Shown piece by piece: positions 46,049 through 57,085 of a stretch of 64,000 bases of DNA. The notes beneath the pieces are model-generated. The model ran no database searches. It saw nothing but the letters and a program-made list of their open reading frames with translations, and had not been told where the DNA came from. Source of the stretch: Pezicula radicicola (lineage: Eukaryota > Ascomycota > Leotiomycetes > Helotiales > Dermateaceae); contig PDUO01000036.1 in the NCBI GenBank assembly GCA_003008705.1, positions 381,968-445,967 on the forward strand, written 5' to 3'. How positions within the stretch are numbered: position 1 is the first letter of the stretch; each line of letters begins with the position of its first letter. The position numbers and the translations under genes were made by a program.

Positions 46049-48094
46049 TCAAGCACGTTGAAATTGCCCCGGAATCTTAATCGTAAGCGACATACCATCC
46101 TTAGTAGTCTGCACGTTAATCTCAATACCACCAACACCAGCCAAGTCATTCAAAGCCCTCCCAAGTTTCTGATCCTGTTCAGCCTTTGAAAGTACTTTGT
46201 CCTTCCCACTAACAACACCACCTACACCACCACCAAGTCTTCCAACTTGTTTACCTGCATCATCTACAGTATTCTCAAGTGTATCTTTTGTACCACCGAC
46301 TTTAGATCCGATATCGTTTGTTGCTTGATCGGCTGTTGATTTGAGATCGTTTACTTTGTCTGTAATGCCTGAGGTGAGACCTCCTGCTGTATCTTTTGCT
46401 CCGTCGAGAGTTCCTGTTGCTTTATCTGCGACGCCTGATGTTGCTCCGCCAAGTGTGTCTTTTGCTCCTCCAACTGTAGATCCTGCTTTATCTGTGAGAC
46501 CACCAGCAGCGCCGCCAGCTTGATCTGTGACACCACCGACTGCACCACTGACTGAATCCTTTGCATCATCAGCAGTAGATTTCAGTTTGTCGGTTGCGCC
46601 TCCAGCAGCACCTTTTGCTTGGTCGGTAACCCCTGAAGCGGTCTTACCAACATCTCCGGCTTTATCAGTGACTCCACCAGCAGCGCCTTTTGCTTGATCC
46701 GTAACACCGCCAGCAGTCTTGCCCACATCTCCAGCTTTGTCTGTCACACCAGCAGCAGCTCCTTTAGCTTGATCAGTAACACCCTCAGCAGTTTTTCCAA
46801 CATCTCCAGCTTTATCAGTAACACCGTTTGTCAACCCGGAAGTTTTATCTCCAAGACCACCGAGAGCATCACCACCGGCAAGACCACCAGCAGTATCTTT
46901 TACGCCACCGGCAGCGGATTTTGCTTTATCAGTTGCTCCACCGGCAGTTTTCTGAGCTTTGTCCGTGAGACCTTTTCCTTGTTTGGGAACGGAATCAGTA
47001 GCGCCTCCTAAAGTGCCAGTTGCACCACCAGCCTTATCTTTCACTCCACCTAGAGCTCCGCCAGCTTTATCCTTTGCACCTCCGAGAAGACCACCCGCTT
47101 GATCTTTCGCACCACTCACTGCATCTGTTGCTGGCATGGCAGCTTTAGAAGCAGTGTCTGCTGCTGTTTTCTTGACATCGCCTGCGGGGGTGTTTTTGGC
47201 TGCATCGGGAAGGTTGGCTGCGCTGTCGACGTTGGGTAGAGATTGGTATTCCGAATCATCTTCCTCCTCTTCTCCCTCCTCCTCCTCCTCTTGCTCTTCA
47301 TCCTCATTATCATCTTCTTCTTCGTCCTCATCGTGCTCCTGGTCGTCCTCTTCGTTCTCCTCGTCGTGTTGTTCTTCATCATCTTGCTGCGTTTCCTCGT
47401 CTTCTTCATCATCTTGTTCCATTTCTGGGAGTTCGGGCTCTTCTAGTTCTGGTTCTGGTTCTGGTTCTTGAACTAGCTCTGGTTCAGGCTCTGGTTCGGG
47501 CTCTGGCGGTGGAGCAAGCTTCTTCTTTTTCTTCATAATTGGCTTTGGCGCGTCGCCTACATCAGGCACTGATGGTTTCTTCAGTTTCTTCTCAACGGGA
47601 TTATCAACTTGAGGTTTCTCGATTGGAGGCACCTTTGGCGTGTCCGGTTTCTTCAAGTCTGGCTTCTGAATATCAGGTATCTCGACATCGGGCTTCGGAA
47701 TGTCCGGCTTTTGAATATCGGGCTTCTGAACATCAGGTTTTGGAATATCTGGTTTTTGAACGTCAGGCGCGTCCAAATCAGGCGCTTGCTCGACTGGCTT
47801 CTTCTTCTTTTTGACTATTTTGCGCCCAGGCGTAGGTGTATTAGGCACATCCGGGGCTTTGGAGGGAGTTACATCCTGATCGGGAGTAGGTGTCTCTGGA
47901 ACTTGGTCGCTAACATTCTTTGGTATCTTTGACTTCACATCGTCGACATTAGGAGTAGTAGGGGTTTGTGGAGCCTTTGGTACGCGCTTCTTCAGCGGCT
48001 TTCCGTCTGGTGATATGGGAACCTTCTTCTTGATAGATTTGGGACTTGGAGCCCCGCCATTATCGAGTGGTGAGTTGAGGTTTGGGGCGCTCAT
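46049..48094 (-). CDS. Large LEA-like, highly acidic repeat protein
   Basis: The start is set at 48094 (MSAPNLNSPLDNGG), since the in-frame sequence further upstream looks like 5'UTR; single exon, 681 residues. Layout: Lys/Pro-rich disordered head with repeated PKKRVPKAP and KIVKKKKKP; a run of PDIQKPD-type hexapeptides (about 47590-47780); a Glu/Asp block (about 47240-47430); then a Gly/Ala/Thr/Lys LEA region. The LEA region includes three 25-residue tandem repeats close to GVTDKAGDVGKTAGG plus VTDQAKGAAG (about 46600-46830). The C-terminal 40 residues (GIEINVQTTKDGMSLTIKIP) form an alternating strand-like end, similar in style to the tails at 34.5 and 37.6 kb. Likely a desiccation/stress hydrophilin or structural disordered protein. 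Confidence 0.85.
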   Translation of the reverse strand: MSAPNLNSPLDNGGAPSPKSIKKKVPISPDGKPLKKRVPKAPQTPTTPNVDDVKSKIPKNVSDQVPETPTPDQDVTPSKAPDVPNTPTPGRKIVKKKKKPVEQAPDLDAPDVQKPDIPKPDVQKPDIQKPDIPKPDVEIPDIQKPDLKKPDTPKVPPIEKPQVDNPVEKKLKKPSVPDVGDAPKPIMKKKKKLAPPPEPEPEPEPELVQEPEPEPELEEPELPEMEQDDEEDEETQQDDEEQHDEENEEDDQEHDEDEEEDDNEDEEQEEEEEGEEEEDDSEYQSLPNVDSAANLPDAAKNTPAGDVKKTAADTASKAAMPATDAVSGAKDQAGGLLGGAKDKAGGALGGVKDKAGGATGTLGGATDSVPKQGKGLTDKAQKTAGGATDKAKSAAGGVKDTAGGLAGGDALGGLGDKTSGLTNGVTDKAGDVGKTAEGVTDQAKGAAAGVTDKAGDVGKTAGGVTDQAKGAAGGVTDKAGDVGKTASGVTDQAKGAAGGATDKLKSTADDAKDSVSGAVGGVTDQAGGAAGGLTDKAGSTVGGAKDTLGGATSGVADKATGTLDGAKDTAGGLTSGITDKVNDLKSTADQATNDIGSKVGGTKDTLENTVDDAGKQVGRLGGGVGGVVSGKDKVLSKAEQDQKLGRALNDLAGVGGIEINVQTTKDGMSLTIKIPGQFQRA
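46596..46830 (-). repeat. 75-bp coding tandem repeat (LEA unit, ~3 copies)
   Basis: The unit encodes VTDKAGDVGKTA(E/G/S)GV followed by TDQAKGAA(A/G)G. Copies differ mainly at silent sites and at the E/G/S position. Confidence 0.75.
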
Positions 48095-50311
48095 ATTGTT
48101 GTTGTTTTTGTTGGTCTCGGGAGCTTCTCTGTCTTTTCCTTTCTTCTGATCTTGACCTTGTTTTTGATCTTGATCGTGGGCGGGAGAATTCAGACGAGCT
48201 TTGATGCTGAGGTAGAGCAGAACGTTATGAATGAGAAGTATATGAGTAAGTGATAAAGGTAATAGCATGAAGCTTTATAAAGCGGTAACGTCCTTCTTTC
48301 TTAGAATTTTTGCGCCAGCCTTGCTAAATTTACTTTTTTTCATGGGTGATGCGATGGCCTGACAGTGCGATGATGATGAAATGTGACTTGACACTACCGA
48401 GTCTTCCTCCAAGGAAGGAAAGGAAACGCAAAGTCGATGACAGAAGAAGGCTGGTTTGGGTTGCGGGGGGCATGCGGTTGTCTCACATGCCTACTACGAA
48501 AAATTGCGTGAACGAGGGGGAAATCCGTGTCATCTCAAGCACGAAAGTTGGCATACAGTAGCAGCGTGACTCCGTTCATACAGCTCCAAGCTTCCATATT
48601 GTGTGGCTCAAGCTCCCCATGTTTGACGATCTTCACACTTTGACCAGAAAGGCTACAGTGCGTGGTTGTGGCACATTAAGAATCCCTATGACGCAACACC
48701 CGTAGCTTTCTGTTCCAATCGTGCTCGGATTTCGGAGCTTCAAGAGCTTTCCAGTGGCCTTCTACGCCTCCATCATCGACGCATGTCTAGCATGGTTAAA
48801 TATCCCGAGTGATATGTCTATTTTGTGCCAGGTTTTCAGCTATGCAGAAATTCTTCCTGTCTCATATCAAGGGTGTTTGATCTGTGACTTCATAATTGTG
48901 GCGGCAAGAGCTACCTATCAACAAATAGGAAAGATACCTAACATTTGAATATGGATGCCTATGTGCACCCCACAGAAGGTTTTGGCTGATCGGTCACATA
49001 GCTCTCAAGCTCAAAATTCTGAGATTGAAACAACTCAATCTCGTCAAATACGAAAACCTGGTTACTACTGCTTACAGAACGTCAAAAACAGGGAGAGTAC
49101 CTCCGGTCAAAGCAGTTGTTCGCAAGCCTTCCATTTGCGCGGATGATGAATAACATGGCCAAGGAGAAACTGCTATAATTGGTCCGTTTCGGGCATGTGG
49201 GGAGAAGTACTGGTACGTGTCGTAGACTCGTAGTACAGAGAAGTTGAAGTCGAGGTGTGTCGTTGTAAAGCCACTCGAGGCACACAGCGAGACGTTCAGA
49301 ATTCCGGTGTGGCTTGCAAGGGAAACCGAGGAATGGTTTACCGCGTCCACCGCGCCACTAGTTGCATTCTGTGGCGGGGCTCCCACGAGACAAGGGTACC
49401 TGGAGTCCCTGTAATTAAGCCAAACGTGCTAATTACAGGGGTCGTCTACCCGCATCTCTAGCGACCGTGGCCCCGGAAGTCTGGAAGGGTGTGGCTGGAC
49501 GATGGATTCTCGATGAGGTTACATCAACCCGTTAGACGACGCACGTAGCCTACCTGTGCCCCACCTGATCATCGACTTACGACAGTTGTAAGGAAGGTAC
49601 TAAAGGACTTCTGACAGCCACACCATCTCACTTAGTGCCTACAGCCACCCATTCTGCTTCTGCTACCTTTGCCTCACATCTTCCGAACATCCTTGATCGT
49701 TATTTCTTATGCCTCATCATAACCCTGATATCAAGTTTTCTTGTTCAAGGACTGGATACTAATTATCGTCTCTCACATGAATGACATAGCAACAAGAGCT
49801 CCAGATCGAGATCGACATTCAACTGTGGCGTGTGGCTCCTCGACTGAGTCTGTTCTCGTGCACTACTGCACTTGTAATTCCCATCCCATCCTGGCCGTTC
49901 GTGATATTCGAGACAGGCAACGGTGATGTAAGGAATAAACCCCATACTGGTACCCCGAATTTTAATCACCCAATCTCACATTGGCGTACCTGAGGCCTTG
50001 GAAGAAATGACGTAGAGTATCGTCATTTGCAGCTCAAGCTATGAGCTGTTGTTCGTCCAGCAAGATTGTTGAAGTGAATGAAAACCGTATAACTGTGACT
50101 TGCAGCAATAGAATTCCCCTCCATACCCGCACATTACATGCAAACTTGATACCCAAACCCCTACGTTTTCCAATCCAAAATTTCATCCACTTGGCTCTGC
50201 TCAAACCGTACACCAAGCTATCATTGTTTTGACGACCCAAATACCCTACCACAGCAGATATCTGCTAGAACTATAAGCCCTCAATTTACGTTTGACGGTT
50301 CTCCTAGCACC
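48095..50311. other. Intergenic region between divergent LEA-like and DUF3659 genes
   Basis: About 2.2 kb without a supportable gene. It contains an 11-bp inverted repeat at 49407..49417/49430..49440. By position it serves as upstream region for both large hydrophilic-protein genes. Confidence 0.5.
49407..49440. repeat. 11-bp inverted repeat, 12-base spacer
   Basis: ccctgtaatta at 49407..49417 is the exact reverse complement of taattacaggg at 49430..49440. It lies about 870 bases upstream of the DUF3659 gene and could be a regulator site or a small hairpin. Confidence 0.7.
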
Positions 50312-53300
50312 ATGGCCGACGTCGTAGCCCGGTCGCCTGCGCAGCACCTGGGCCAACATACCCCGACTCCTTCGCAGCGCGAGCTGAAGCAGAAAGCGCA
50401 GAGTGATTTGGAGAGCCACTTAAACGGCACCCAGGAAGGAGACGAAGATTATGAAGAAGAAGAACTGCACACCAACACCGGCACTGGTGAGATCGTAGAG
50501 TTAGAGGAAGAAGAGGAAGAGGAGGAAGAGGAGGATGATGAAGGCACGGAAACTATCCCGGCTGGAAATGTTGAGGCTGATGGAAGCGTTGTCGACCACA
50601 GTGGAAATATAATTGGTCACGTTCCAGGAGAGAATGCATCACAGCTTTCTGGAAGCGTGGTAGATCAAGAAGGAGACGTGTTGGATGACGAAGGAAATGT
50701 CATTGGTCACGTCGATCTGGAGGGAGTAGCAAAGGAGGCCGCAGAAGGACTCACTGAAGCTGAACCAAAACCCGTCGACGATGTAGCTGAAGGTGTAGAA
50801 AAGCCTGACGCTTCTGTAGTGGGTGGTCTTGACAAGCCGGAGGTGCCAGAAACCGAAGGTTTAGAGAAACCAGAAGTCCCTGAGATTGAAGGTTTGGAGA
50901 AGCCTGATGTTGAGGGTATTGAAAAGCCGGAGCTTGCTGCACCATTTGGAGTGCAAGACAACGGAGACCTCACCAACGCCACCGGTGCCGTAATTGGTAA
51001 GCTTCAAAAAGGCACACCACAAGATCTCGTCGGTACTTCAATCAGGGAAATTGATGAGGAGGGCAACCTGAGAGCCGAGAGTGGTAGCGTCATCGGCAAG
51101 GCAGAACTCCACCAGCCAGAACTACTCGAGAAGGTTGGAGAGGAAGGAGAAGAGGCTCTTGGAGGTGCAGATCTAGATTTGGAGGCTGAGATCCCAGAAT
51201 ATGAAATCCCAGAAGGTGCCAAGCTTGACGAGGAAGGAAAACCATTTCTAGGAGAAAAAGGTCAATTCATTAACGAAGATGGCAAAACTATTCTTGGTGA
51301 GGACGGTGAAATTTTGAAGCCTACAATTGAGGCTGAATTACCAGAGACCAAAATTCCGGAAGGCGCCAAACTCGACGACGAGGGAAAACCAGTTCTGGGC
51401 GAGAAGGGTCAGTTTATTGGTGAAGACGGCAAAACCATTCTTGGTGAAGACGGCGAAGCTCTTAAGCCCACAGAACTCCCTGAGGCTGAATTGCCTGAGA
51501 CTAGAATCCCCGAGGGTGCTAAGCTCGACGAGGAAGGAAAACCTGTTCTTGGTGCCGATGGCCAATTCCTCAACGAAGACGGGGAAACCATTCTTGGGGA
51601 GGATGGCGAGCCTCTTAAGCAGACACTTCCTGAGGCAGAATTACCAGAGACCAAAATCCCCGAAGGCGCGAAGCTCGACGAGGAAGGAAAGCCACTTCTT
51701 GGTGCCGACGGTCAATTCTTGGACGAGGATGGTAAAACTATTCTCGGTGAGGACGGCGAGCCCCTCAAGCAGACACTTCCTGAGGTAGAGCTTCCTGAGG
51801 CCAAGATCCCCGAAGGAGCAAAGCTCGACGAGGAAGGAAAACCAGTTCTTGGGGCTGATGGTCAATTCTTGAATGAGGATGGCATGACTATTCTCGGCGA
51901 GGATGGTGAGCGACTTAAAGCTATCAAGGAACCTGAACTCCCTGAACTTCCTGAGACTAAGATTCCCGAAGGAGCTCAGCTCGATGAGGAAGGAAAGCCA
52001 ATTCTTGGTGCCGACGGACAATTCTTAAACGAGGATGGTAAGACTATCCTCGGAGAAGACGGTGAGCGACTTAAAGCCATCAAGCCCGAACTCGAAATTC
52101 CGGAGGGTGCTAAACTTGACGAAGAAGGAAAGCCAGTCCTGGGTAAGTATGGTCAATTCTTGAACGAAGACGGCAAAACTATTCTCGGCGAGGATGGTGA
52201 ACCGCTCATGCCGGCTGACCTCGGTGAAGACGGTCTACCAATCCCACGACTTGAGCTTCCAAAAGGTGCAAAACTCGATGAGGAAGGCAAGCCCATCTTG
52301 GGCAGGTTTGGCCAGTTTCTTGATGACGATGGCAAGACCATGCTTGGTACTGATGGTGAGCCCATTATGGTTCCAGAAGGTATCAAGCTGGACGAGGAAG
52401 GCAAACCAATTCTTGATGAGGAGGGTAAATTCATTCCGGCAGTTCAGATTCCAAAAGGTGCTAAGCTTGATGAGGATGGAAACCCAGTTCTGGGCGCAGA
52501 TGGCCAATTTCTCAACGAGGATGGCAAGACAATTTTTGGTTCGGATGGCCAACCCATTATCGATCAAGCAGCTGCACAACTGCCAGACTTGTCAATTCTT
52601 AAAGGCAAGGTCGTCAACAAGATCGGAAAGGTCGTTGACGAAAATGGTACACCTTTCGGCCAATTGGTTGAAGGTTACGATCCCAAGAAATTGATCGGTC
52701 GTAAGGTGGATGCCGATGGTAATATCTGGAACGACAACGGAAAGATAATCGGTAAGGCTGAACTGCTTCCTGAGGATGAACGACAAGCTATCGCCTCTGC
52801 TCCTTTCGAGGACTTCCCAGATAGCATTGTCGATGCAAAAGGCAATGTCATCTTCGAAGGAAAGGTTGTTGGCAAGCTCATCGAGGGTGATCCAAAGAAG
52901 TTGGAGGGCAAGAAAGTCGACGCCGATGGTGATGTCTTGGACAAGAACGGAAACGTCTTGGGCAAGGCTGAGAGATACCAAGAAGAGGAAGTTGAGCCAG
53001 AAGAGGAGGAAAAGATTGATCTCTCTATTCTCGAAGGCATGAAGGTCAACAAAGCTGGAAACGTTGTTGATGACACTGGCAAGCCTTATGGTCGCATCAT
53101 CACTGGTGTCGTGGCCAAGTTAGTAGGCAAGAAGTGTGACAAGGACGGTAAGATTTGGGGCGAGTCTGGAAACATCATTGGTACCGCCGAACTCATTCCT
53201 GCGGAGGACCGAGACCAAGACACTGGTGGACCATTTGAGGACTTCCCAAATGCCGTTGTTGACAGCAAGGGCTTTATTATTTTCGAAGGCGTCAAGGTTG

Positions 53301-54898
53301 GCAAGTTGATTGAGGGAGACGCGAAGAAGCTTGCAGGGAAGAAGGTACGTCCTCCATATCCATTTGAGGTACTTCCCAACATTCAATTACAATATACTGA
53401 CTTTTCAACGTAGATTGACGCGGACGGAGAGGTCTTGGACAAAGTCGGCAATGTTCTTGGTCGCGCTGAGCGCTGGGAAGAGGAAGAGGAGCCAGAGGTC
53501 ATTATTGACAACTCCGCCCTGGCAGGAAAGCGTGTCAACAAAGTCGGTAACGTCGTTGATTCCCATGGATCCATCTTCGGTCGCCTCATCCAAGGTGATC
53601 CTAAAAAGCTCGCGGGCCGTATGTGCGACAAGGATGGTAATGTCCGTTCAGAGGGTGGAGACATCATCGGCAAAGCCGAATTGGTTCCCGAGAGCGAACG
53701 CGAAGGCGAGAAAGAGGGTCCCTTCGCTGGCTTTGACAACCCAACTGTCACCAAAGATGGCAAGGTTCAAGACTCCAAGGGTGTTATCATTGGACGTCTC
53801 ATCGAAGGAGATGCAAAGAGGCTATACGGCAAATCTGTCGATGCCGATGGAGACGTTCTGGACAGGAACGGAAACACTCTTGGAAAAGCAGAACGGTGGG
53901 AGGAAGAAGAAAAGGAGATTGCTCACAATCCTCTCGCTGGCCGCAAGGTCAACCGCGAAGGCAATGTTGTTGATGAGAATGGCGATCTGATAGGGAAGTT
54001 GACTGATGGCGACGTCTTGAAGTGTGCAGGCAAGGAAATCGACGAAGATGGAGACGTCTACAACCATAAAGGTCAGGTCGTAGGTCACGTAAGTCTTCTT
54101 GAAGATATTCCGGAGCCTGAACCAGAGCCAGAGCCAGAAGTGCAGGAAGACCCAGAGGAGGTTGAGAAGCGGAAGCAACTGGAGCAGGACAAGCAGCTTG
54201 CCAGACGAATGGCAGGCGCAATTGGCCAGTGTCTTGACAAGATCAAGCCTATCTTGAGAATGATTACTGACGTGAGTATTCATTTATGCCGACTATTGAC
54301 CTCCTCACTAACACCACCATCATAGACCATTGACGCAGCAGAGCGTCAACCAAAGGAAGAACTCGATGAGCAAAAGCTCGTCGACACCGTTAAGCCACTC
54401 ATCGAACAGGGAGGTCAGATCCTACAGGAAGCCAACGGTGTCATCCGTGGCTTGGATCCTGATGGAAGAATTGCGGCAAACGCTAAGGCGAAGACTGCTT
54501 CTCATGAAGCAACGCCTGAGGAGTACGCTCTCGCAGATGTTCTCAAGGATGTAAGTTATCTAATATACGCCACGTAGATCATTGTTACTAACAAATAACG
54601 GCAGTTGACCGAGAATGTCACAACGACCATCGAGCAAGCCAAGAGGAAGATCGCAGGTATGCCGCACGCAAAGAAGCACCTGAACCCTCTCTGGGCTCTC
54701 CTTGCCGAGCCTCTCGGACAGATTCTTGCAGCCGTTGGCTTGCTGCTGGCTGGTGTACTCGGTCTTGTAGGCAGACTACTGAGCGGTCTTGGTCTCGGAG
54801 GCCTATTGGACAACCTCCTTGGTGGTCTCGGTCTCAAGGGCATCCTCAAGGGTCTGGGACTCAGCTTTGTGACCGAGTCGTTGACTGGAAGGAAGTAA
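50312..54898 (+). CDS. DUF3659-repeat protein with Gly/Leu-rich hydrophobic C terminus
   Basis: Exons are 50312..53344, 53414..54271, 54326..54550 and 54605..54898; 1469 residues, phase 0 throughout. After an acidic head (50480-50545) come two units of the form GSVVD..GN.IGHV. A run of ten roughly 50-residue repeats follows (51206-52560), each beginning like IPEGAKLDEEGKPVLGADGQ and ending TILGEDGEPLK. From 52590 to 54100 are longer DUF3659-type modules: GKVVNKIGKVVDENGTPFGQ, GRKVDADGN, IIGKAELLPEDER and variants. A helical domain (QLARRMAGAIGQCLDKIKPI, ELDEQKLVDTVKPLIEQ, GLDPDGRIAANAKAKTAS) precedes a very hydrophobic Leu/Gly end (ILAAVGLLLAGVLGLVGRLL). The exact role is unknown. The protein looks built for self-assembly or membrane association. 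Confidence 0.9.
51206..52560 (+). repeat. ~150-bp coding tandem repeat (10 copies)
   Basis: Starts of IPEGAKLDEEGKP-like units lie near 51206, 51353, 51506, 51656, 51806, 51962, 52096, 52258, 52374 and 52447. The last three are shorter or more diverged (LPKGAKL, VPEGIKL, IPKGAKL). Confidence 0.85.
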
Positions 54899-55466
54899 TA
54901 GAAAGGGTTAATGGTTGTGGTGATCAACTTCTGTCATGATTATAACGTTGTCTATGAGCGCTGTTTGTCGCGTTGTGTTACTCCATGTATCTTTATCAAT
55001 CTTTATCATTAGTATTGGATTAGGATTTGGACTGTATCGGGTTTGCTTCCATAGCTTAGGTAGTTTTGAGTAATCAAAAGTGATGTATGTTGATGTGAAG
55101 AAGGCCTCGTCTCTTCTTGATTCCGGTGGGGGTCAGTATTTTCGACAGCACGTGCTCGCAATCATGTGTAATTCCTCTTGCAGACCACCAGACTTAAAAC
55201 TAAACAAAAAGTAGTCATTAATCTAAATATAGTTGCCAAAGATATGGAATCATATGTATAATAATAATCTTATACGTTAGGTAGGTAGTTAAATTTATAG
55301 ATATAGAAAGCTTTCTGTGAAATGTAGGCACTGCTACGTGACCATAGTCACTTACTTATTTGTATTACTTATTTGACTTTAGTAACTTACTTAATTTTGA
55401 TAACTTACTTAATTTTGATAACTTACTTAATTTTGATAACTTACTTAATTTAGATAACTTATACTA
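54899..55466. other. AT-rich intergenic DNA ending in a minisatellite
   Basis: 3' flank of the DUF3659 gene, then AT-rich DNA running into the 18-bp repeat at 55383 that abuts the scrambled F-box-like locus. Confidence 0.5.
55383..55463. repeat. 18-bp minisatellite (taacttacttaattttga), 4.4 copies
   Basis: Four head-to-tail copies starting at 55383, 55401, 55419 and 55437 (the last ends aatttaga), then a partial copy. It is directly next to the plus-strand F-box-like fragment. Confidence 0.85.
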
Positions 55467-55870
55467 GTGTTATATTGGACTGAAGGTACAGAGGTTCTCT
55501 TGTCATTTATCAAGCAGACCAAGCTGCCGCTCGAGTCGATTTCATTCCAGGACGTCTACTTTGAGAAATCTGACGACGTCATCGACCATATTGTACTCTA
55601 CAGCGGAGAAGGACTCAAGGGTTTCCAGCTGAATGGACCAACAGTTGGGGCCAGTCAGTTGCATAACTACCTTACTCCTCCCCAAATTTATCAACTACAA
55701 AAAGGATGTCCAAACATCAGCTCACTTGATATCGACGTTCCTCGTAGAAGTATTGAAAGTCTTTCGCCAGTCATGAAGTCGTTGAGTTCATTGTCATCGA
55801 TTCGAGATCTTGTTCTTCGCTTCGATTCTGAGAAGATAAAAGACAATGGCGATACGTCATATCCTCTCAA
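55467..55870 (+). pseudogene. Fragment of F-box/LRR-like gene (middle-to-late part)
   Basis: The plus-strand frame has the look of a degenerate leucine-rich F-box-like protein (TKLPLESISFQDVYF, GCPNISSLDIDVP, SIRDLVLRFDSEK). It lacks a start of its own kind and, at about 55855-55895, passes into the antisense of the neighbouring minus-strand fragment. Its first roughly 26 residues repeat, in inverted position, the end of the fragment at 58430-58720. It is therefore a broken piece rather than a gene. Confidence 0.6.
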
Positions 55871-56650
55871 CTTCAAGACCTCCAGTGGAGCAAAGCGAGT
55901 CCCAGGATTGGGCTTGAAGTCAAATGCGAAAGGCTGACCCCATACGGCCTCACAACCGTACCACTCAATAATGGACAACTCCAACTCTTTAATATTAGGG
56001 CAATTTTTCAGTATTTCAAAGATCAACTGAAGATCCTCGCGGTTTGGATCTCCACCGTAGTAGATACTAGCTTTGATGGAATGAAGATTCGTTGACTTTA
56101 GGACTGCACTGCGATACGCTGGCGATTCGTTGCCTCCCAAATATAGATCGTAATACAGCTTCGCATTTGGCGTTCGGGTTTCGAGCGTTCGAAGCAGTGG
56201 TGATATGATAGCATATCTGTGGTTCCACCTCACCACTTTTAGGTTGGGAATATTATCAAAAATACTACCAACAAGATTCCACTTGTCGGGAATCATGACT
56301 CCTCTAACGGTTATTTCTTCGATCATTTCTCGAGCGGAGGTGGAGGTTTCCGTTGCTTGAAGAAGCTCGTGGAGCATCGCTTGTGTTCGACTCGTTGACT
56401 TAGGATCGCTGTAGTCGATGTCCAGGCTTCTTGGAGTGATCGATTCATGCATCAACGCTACCTCTGTAGCACCGAAAGACTTTTCTATCGTGTCTGGGTA
56501 CGTTCGGCCGAAGTGTGCTAGAGGCTCTCCTTTACACAATAAAGTGATATATATAGTCGAGAAAACTACACACAGACCCAGTACGATCATCAGTGTGGCT
56601 AACAATATAAACAATACGATATGGCCTACTTTCATATCATTTCGTAACAA
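55691..56650 (-). pseudogene. Fragment of F-box/LRR-like membrane protein (N-terminal part)
   Basis: A 319-codon minus-strand frame. It opens with one membrane span (HIVLFILLATLMIVLGLCVV), then a leucine-rich-like body (IFDNIPNLKVVRWNHRY, ILKNCPNIKELELSIIEWYG, FAPLEVLKLRGYD). After LKLRGYD, near 55860, the frame is only the antisense of the opposite fragment, so the natural C-terminal half is missing. It could be expressed as a truncated protein, but family length and the split neighbours argue for a broken gene. Confidence 0.6.
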
Positions 56651-56824
56651 AACAATATTAGACTTTGAATATCGTTTCCTTTGCGATATAAGAACTTCTA
56701 TATCATATTGCTAGTAATAATATTGCTATATTGTCAATATAAACAATATCGTTACATGATTTAAAGCAATTCTAACTCTATTGACTATCTTATCCCCTAT
56801 AATTTCAGGCCTATATAAGAGCCC

Positions 56825-57085
56825 ATTTCGAAGCCGAAAGAGTGCTTACTAATACGCGCCTAAGGTATATAGTATATTAGTACCTCCGGGTTATTTAAGG
56901 CCACTATATAGGTTAAATTGACCTATTAGACAACTAATCAATTTATTAATATTATATCGATATTTATTAATTCTATTAATTCTATTACTTCCGCTATATT
57001 AATTCCAACATAGGAGCCTATTTCGAAGCCTATAGGAGTCTATTTCGAAGTATATATGGAAGCTTATTTTAAAGCCTATATAAGA
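56825..57085. repeat. Dispersed/tandem gcctata..agcccatttcgaag repeats
   Basis: A word close to gagcctatttcgaagcctata recurs at about 56825 and then three or four times between 57012 and 57085 at 22-25 base steps. Confidence 0.65.

Noticed and set aside
46341..47932. Several plus-strand ORFs of Ser- or Leu-rich composition
   Set aside because: They are antisense shadows of the LEA-like gene repeats.
50707..54283. Minus-strand and alternative-frame ORFs
   Set aside because: Shadows of the repetitive DUF3659 reading frame.
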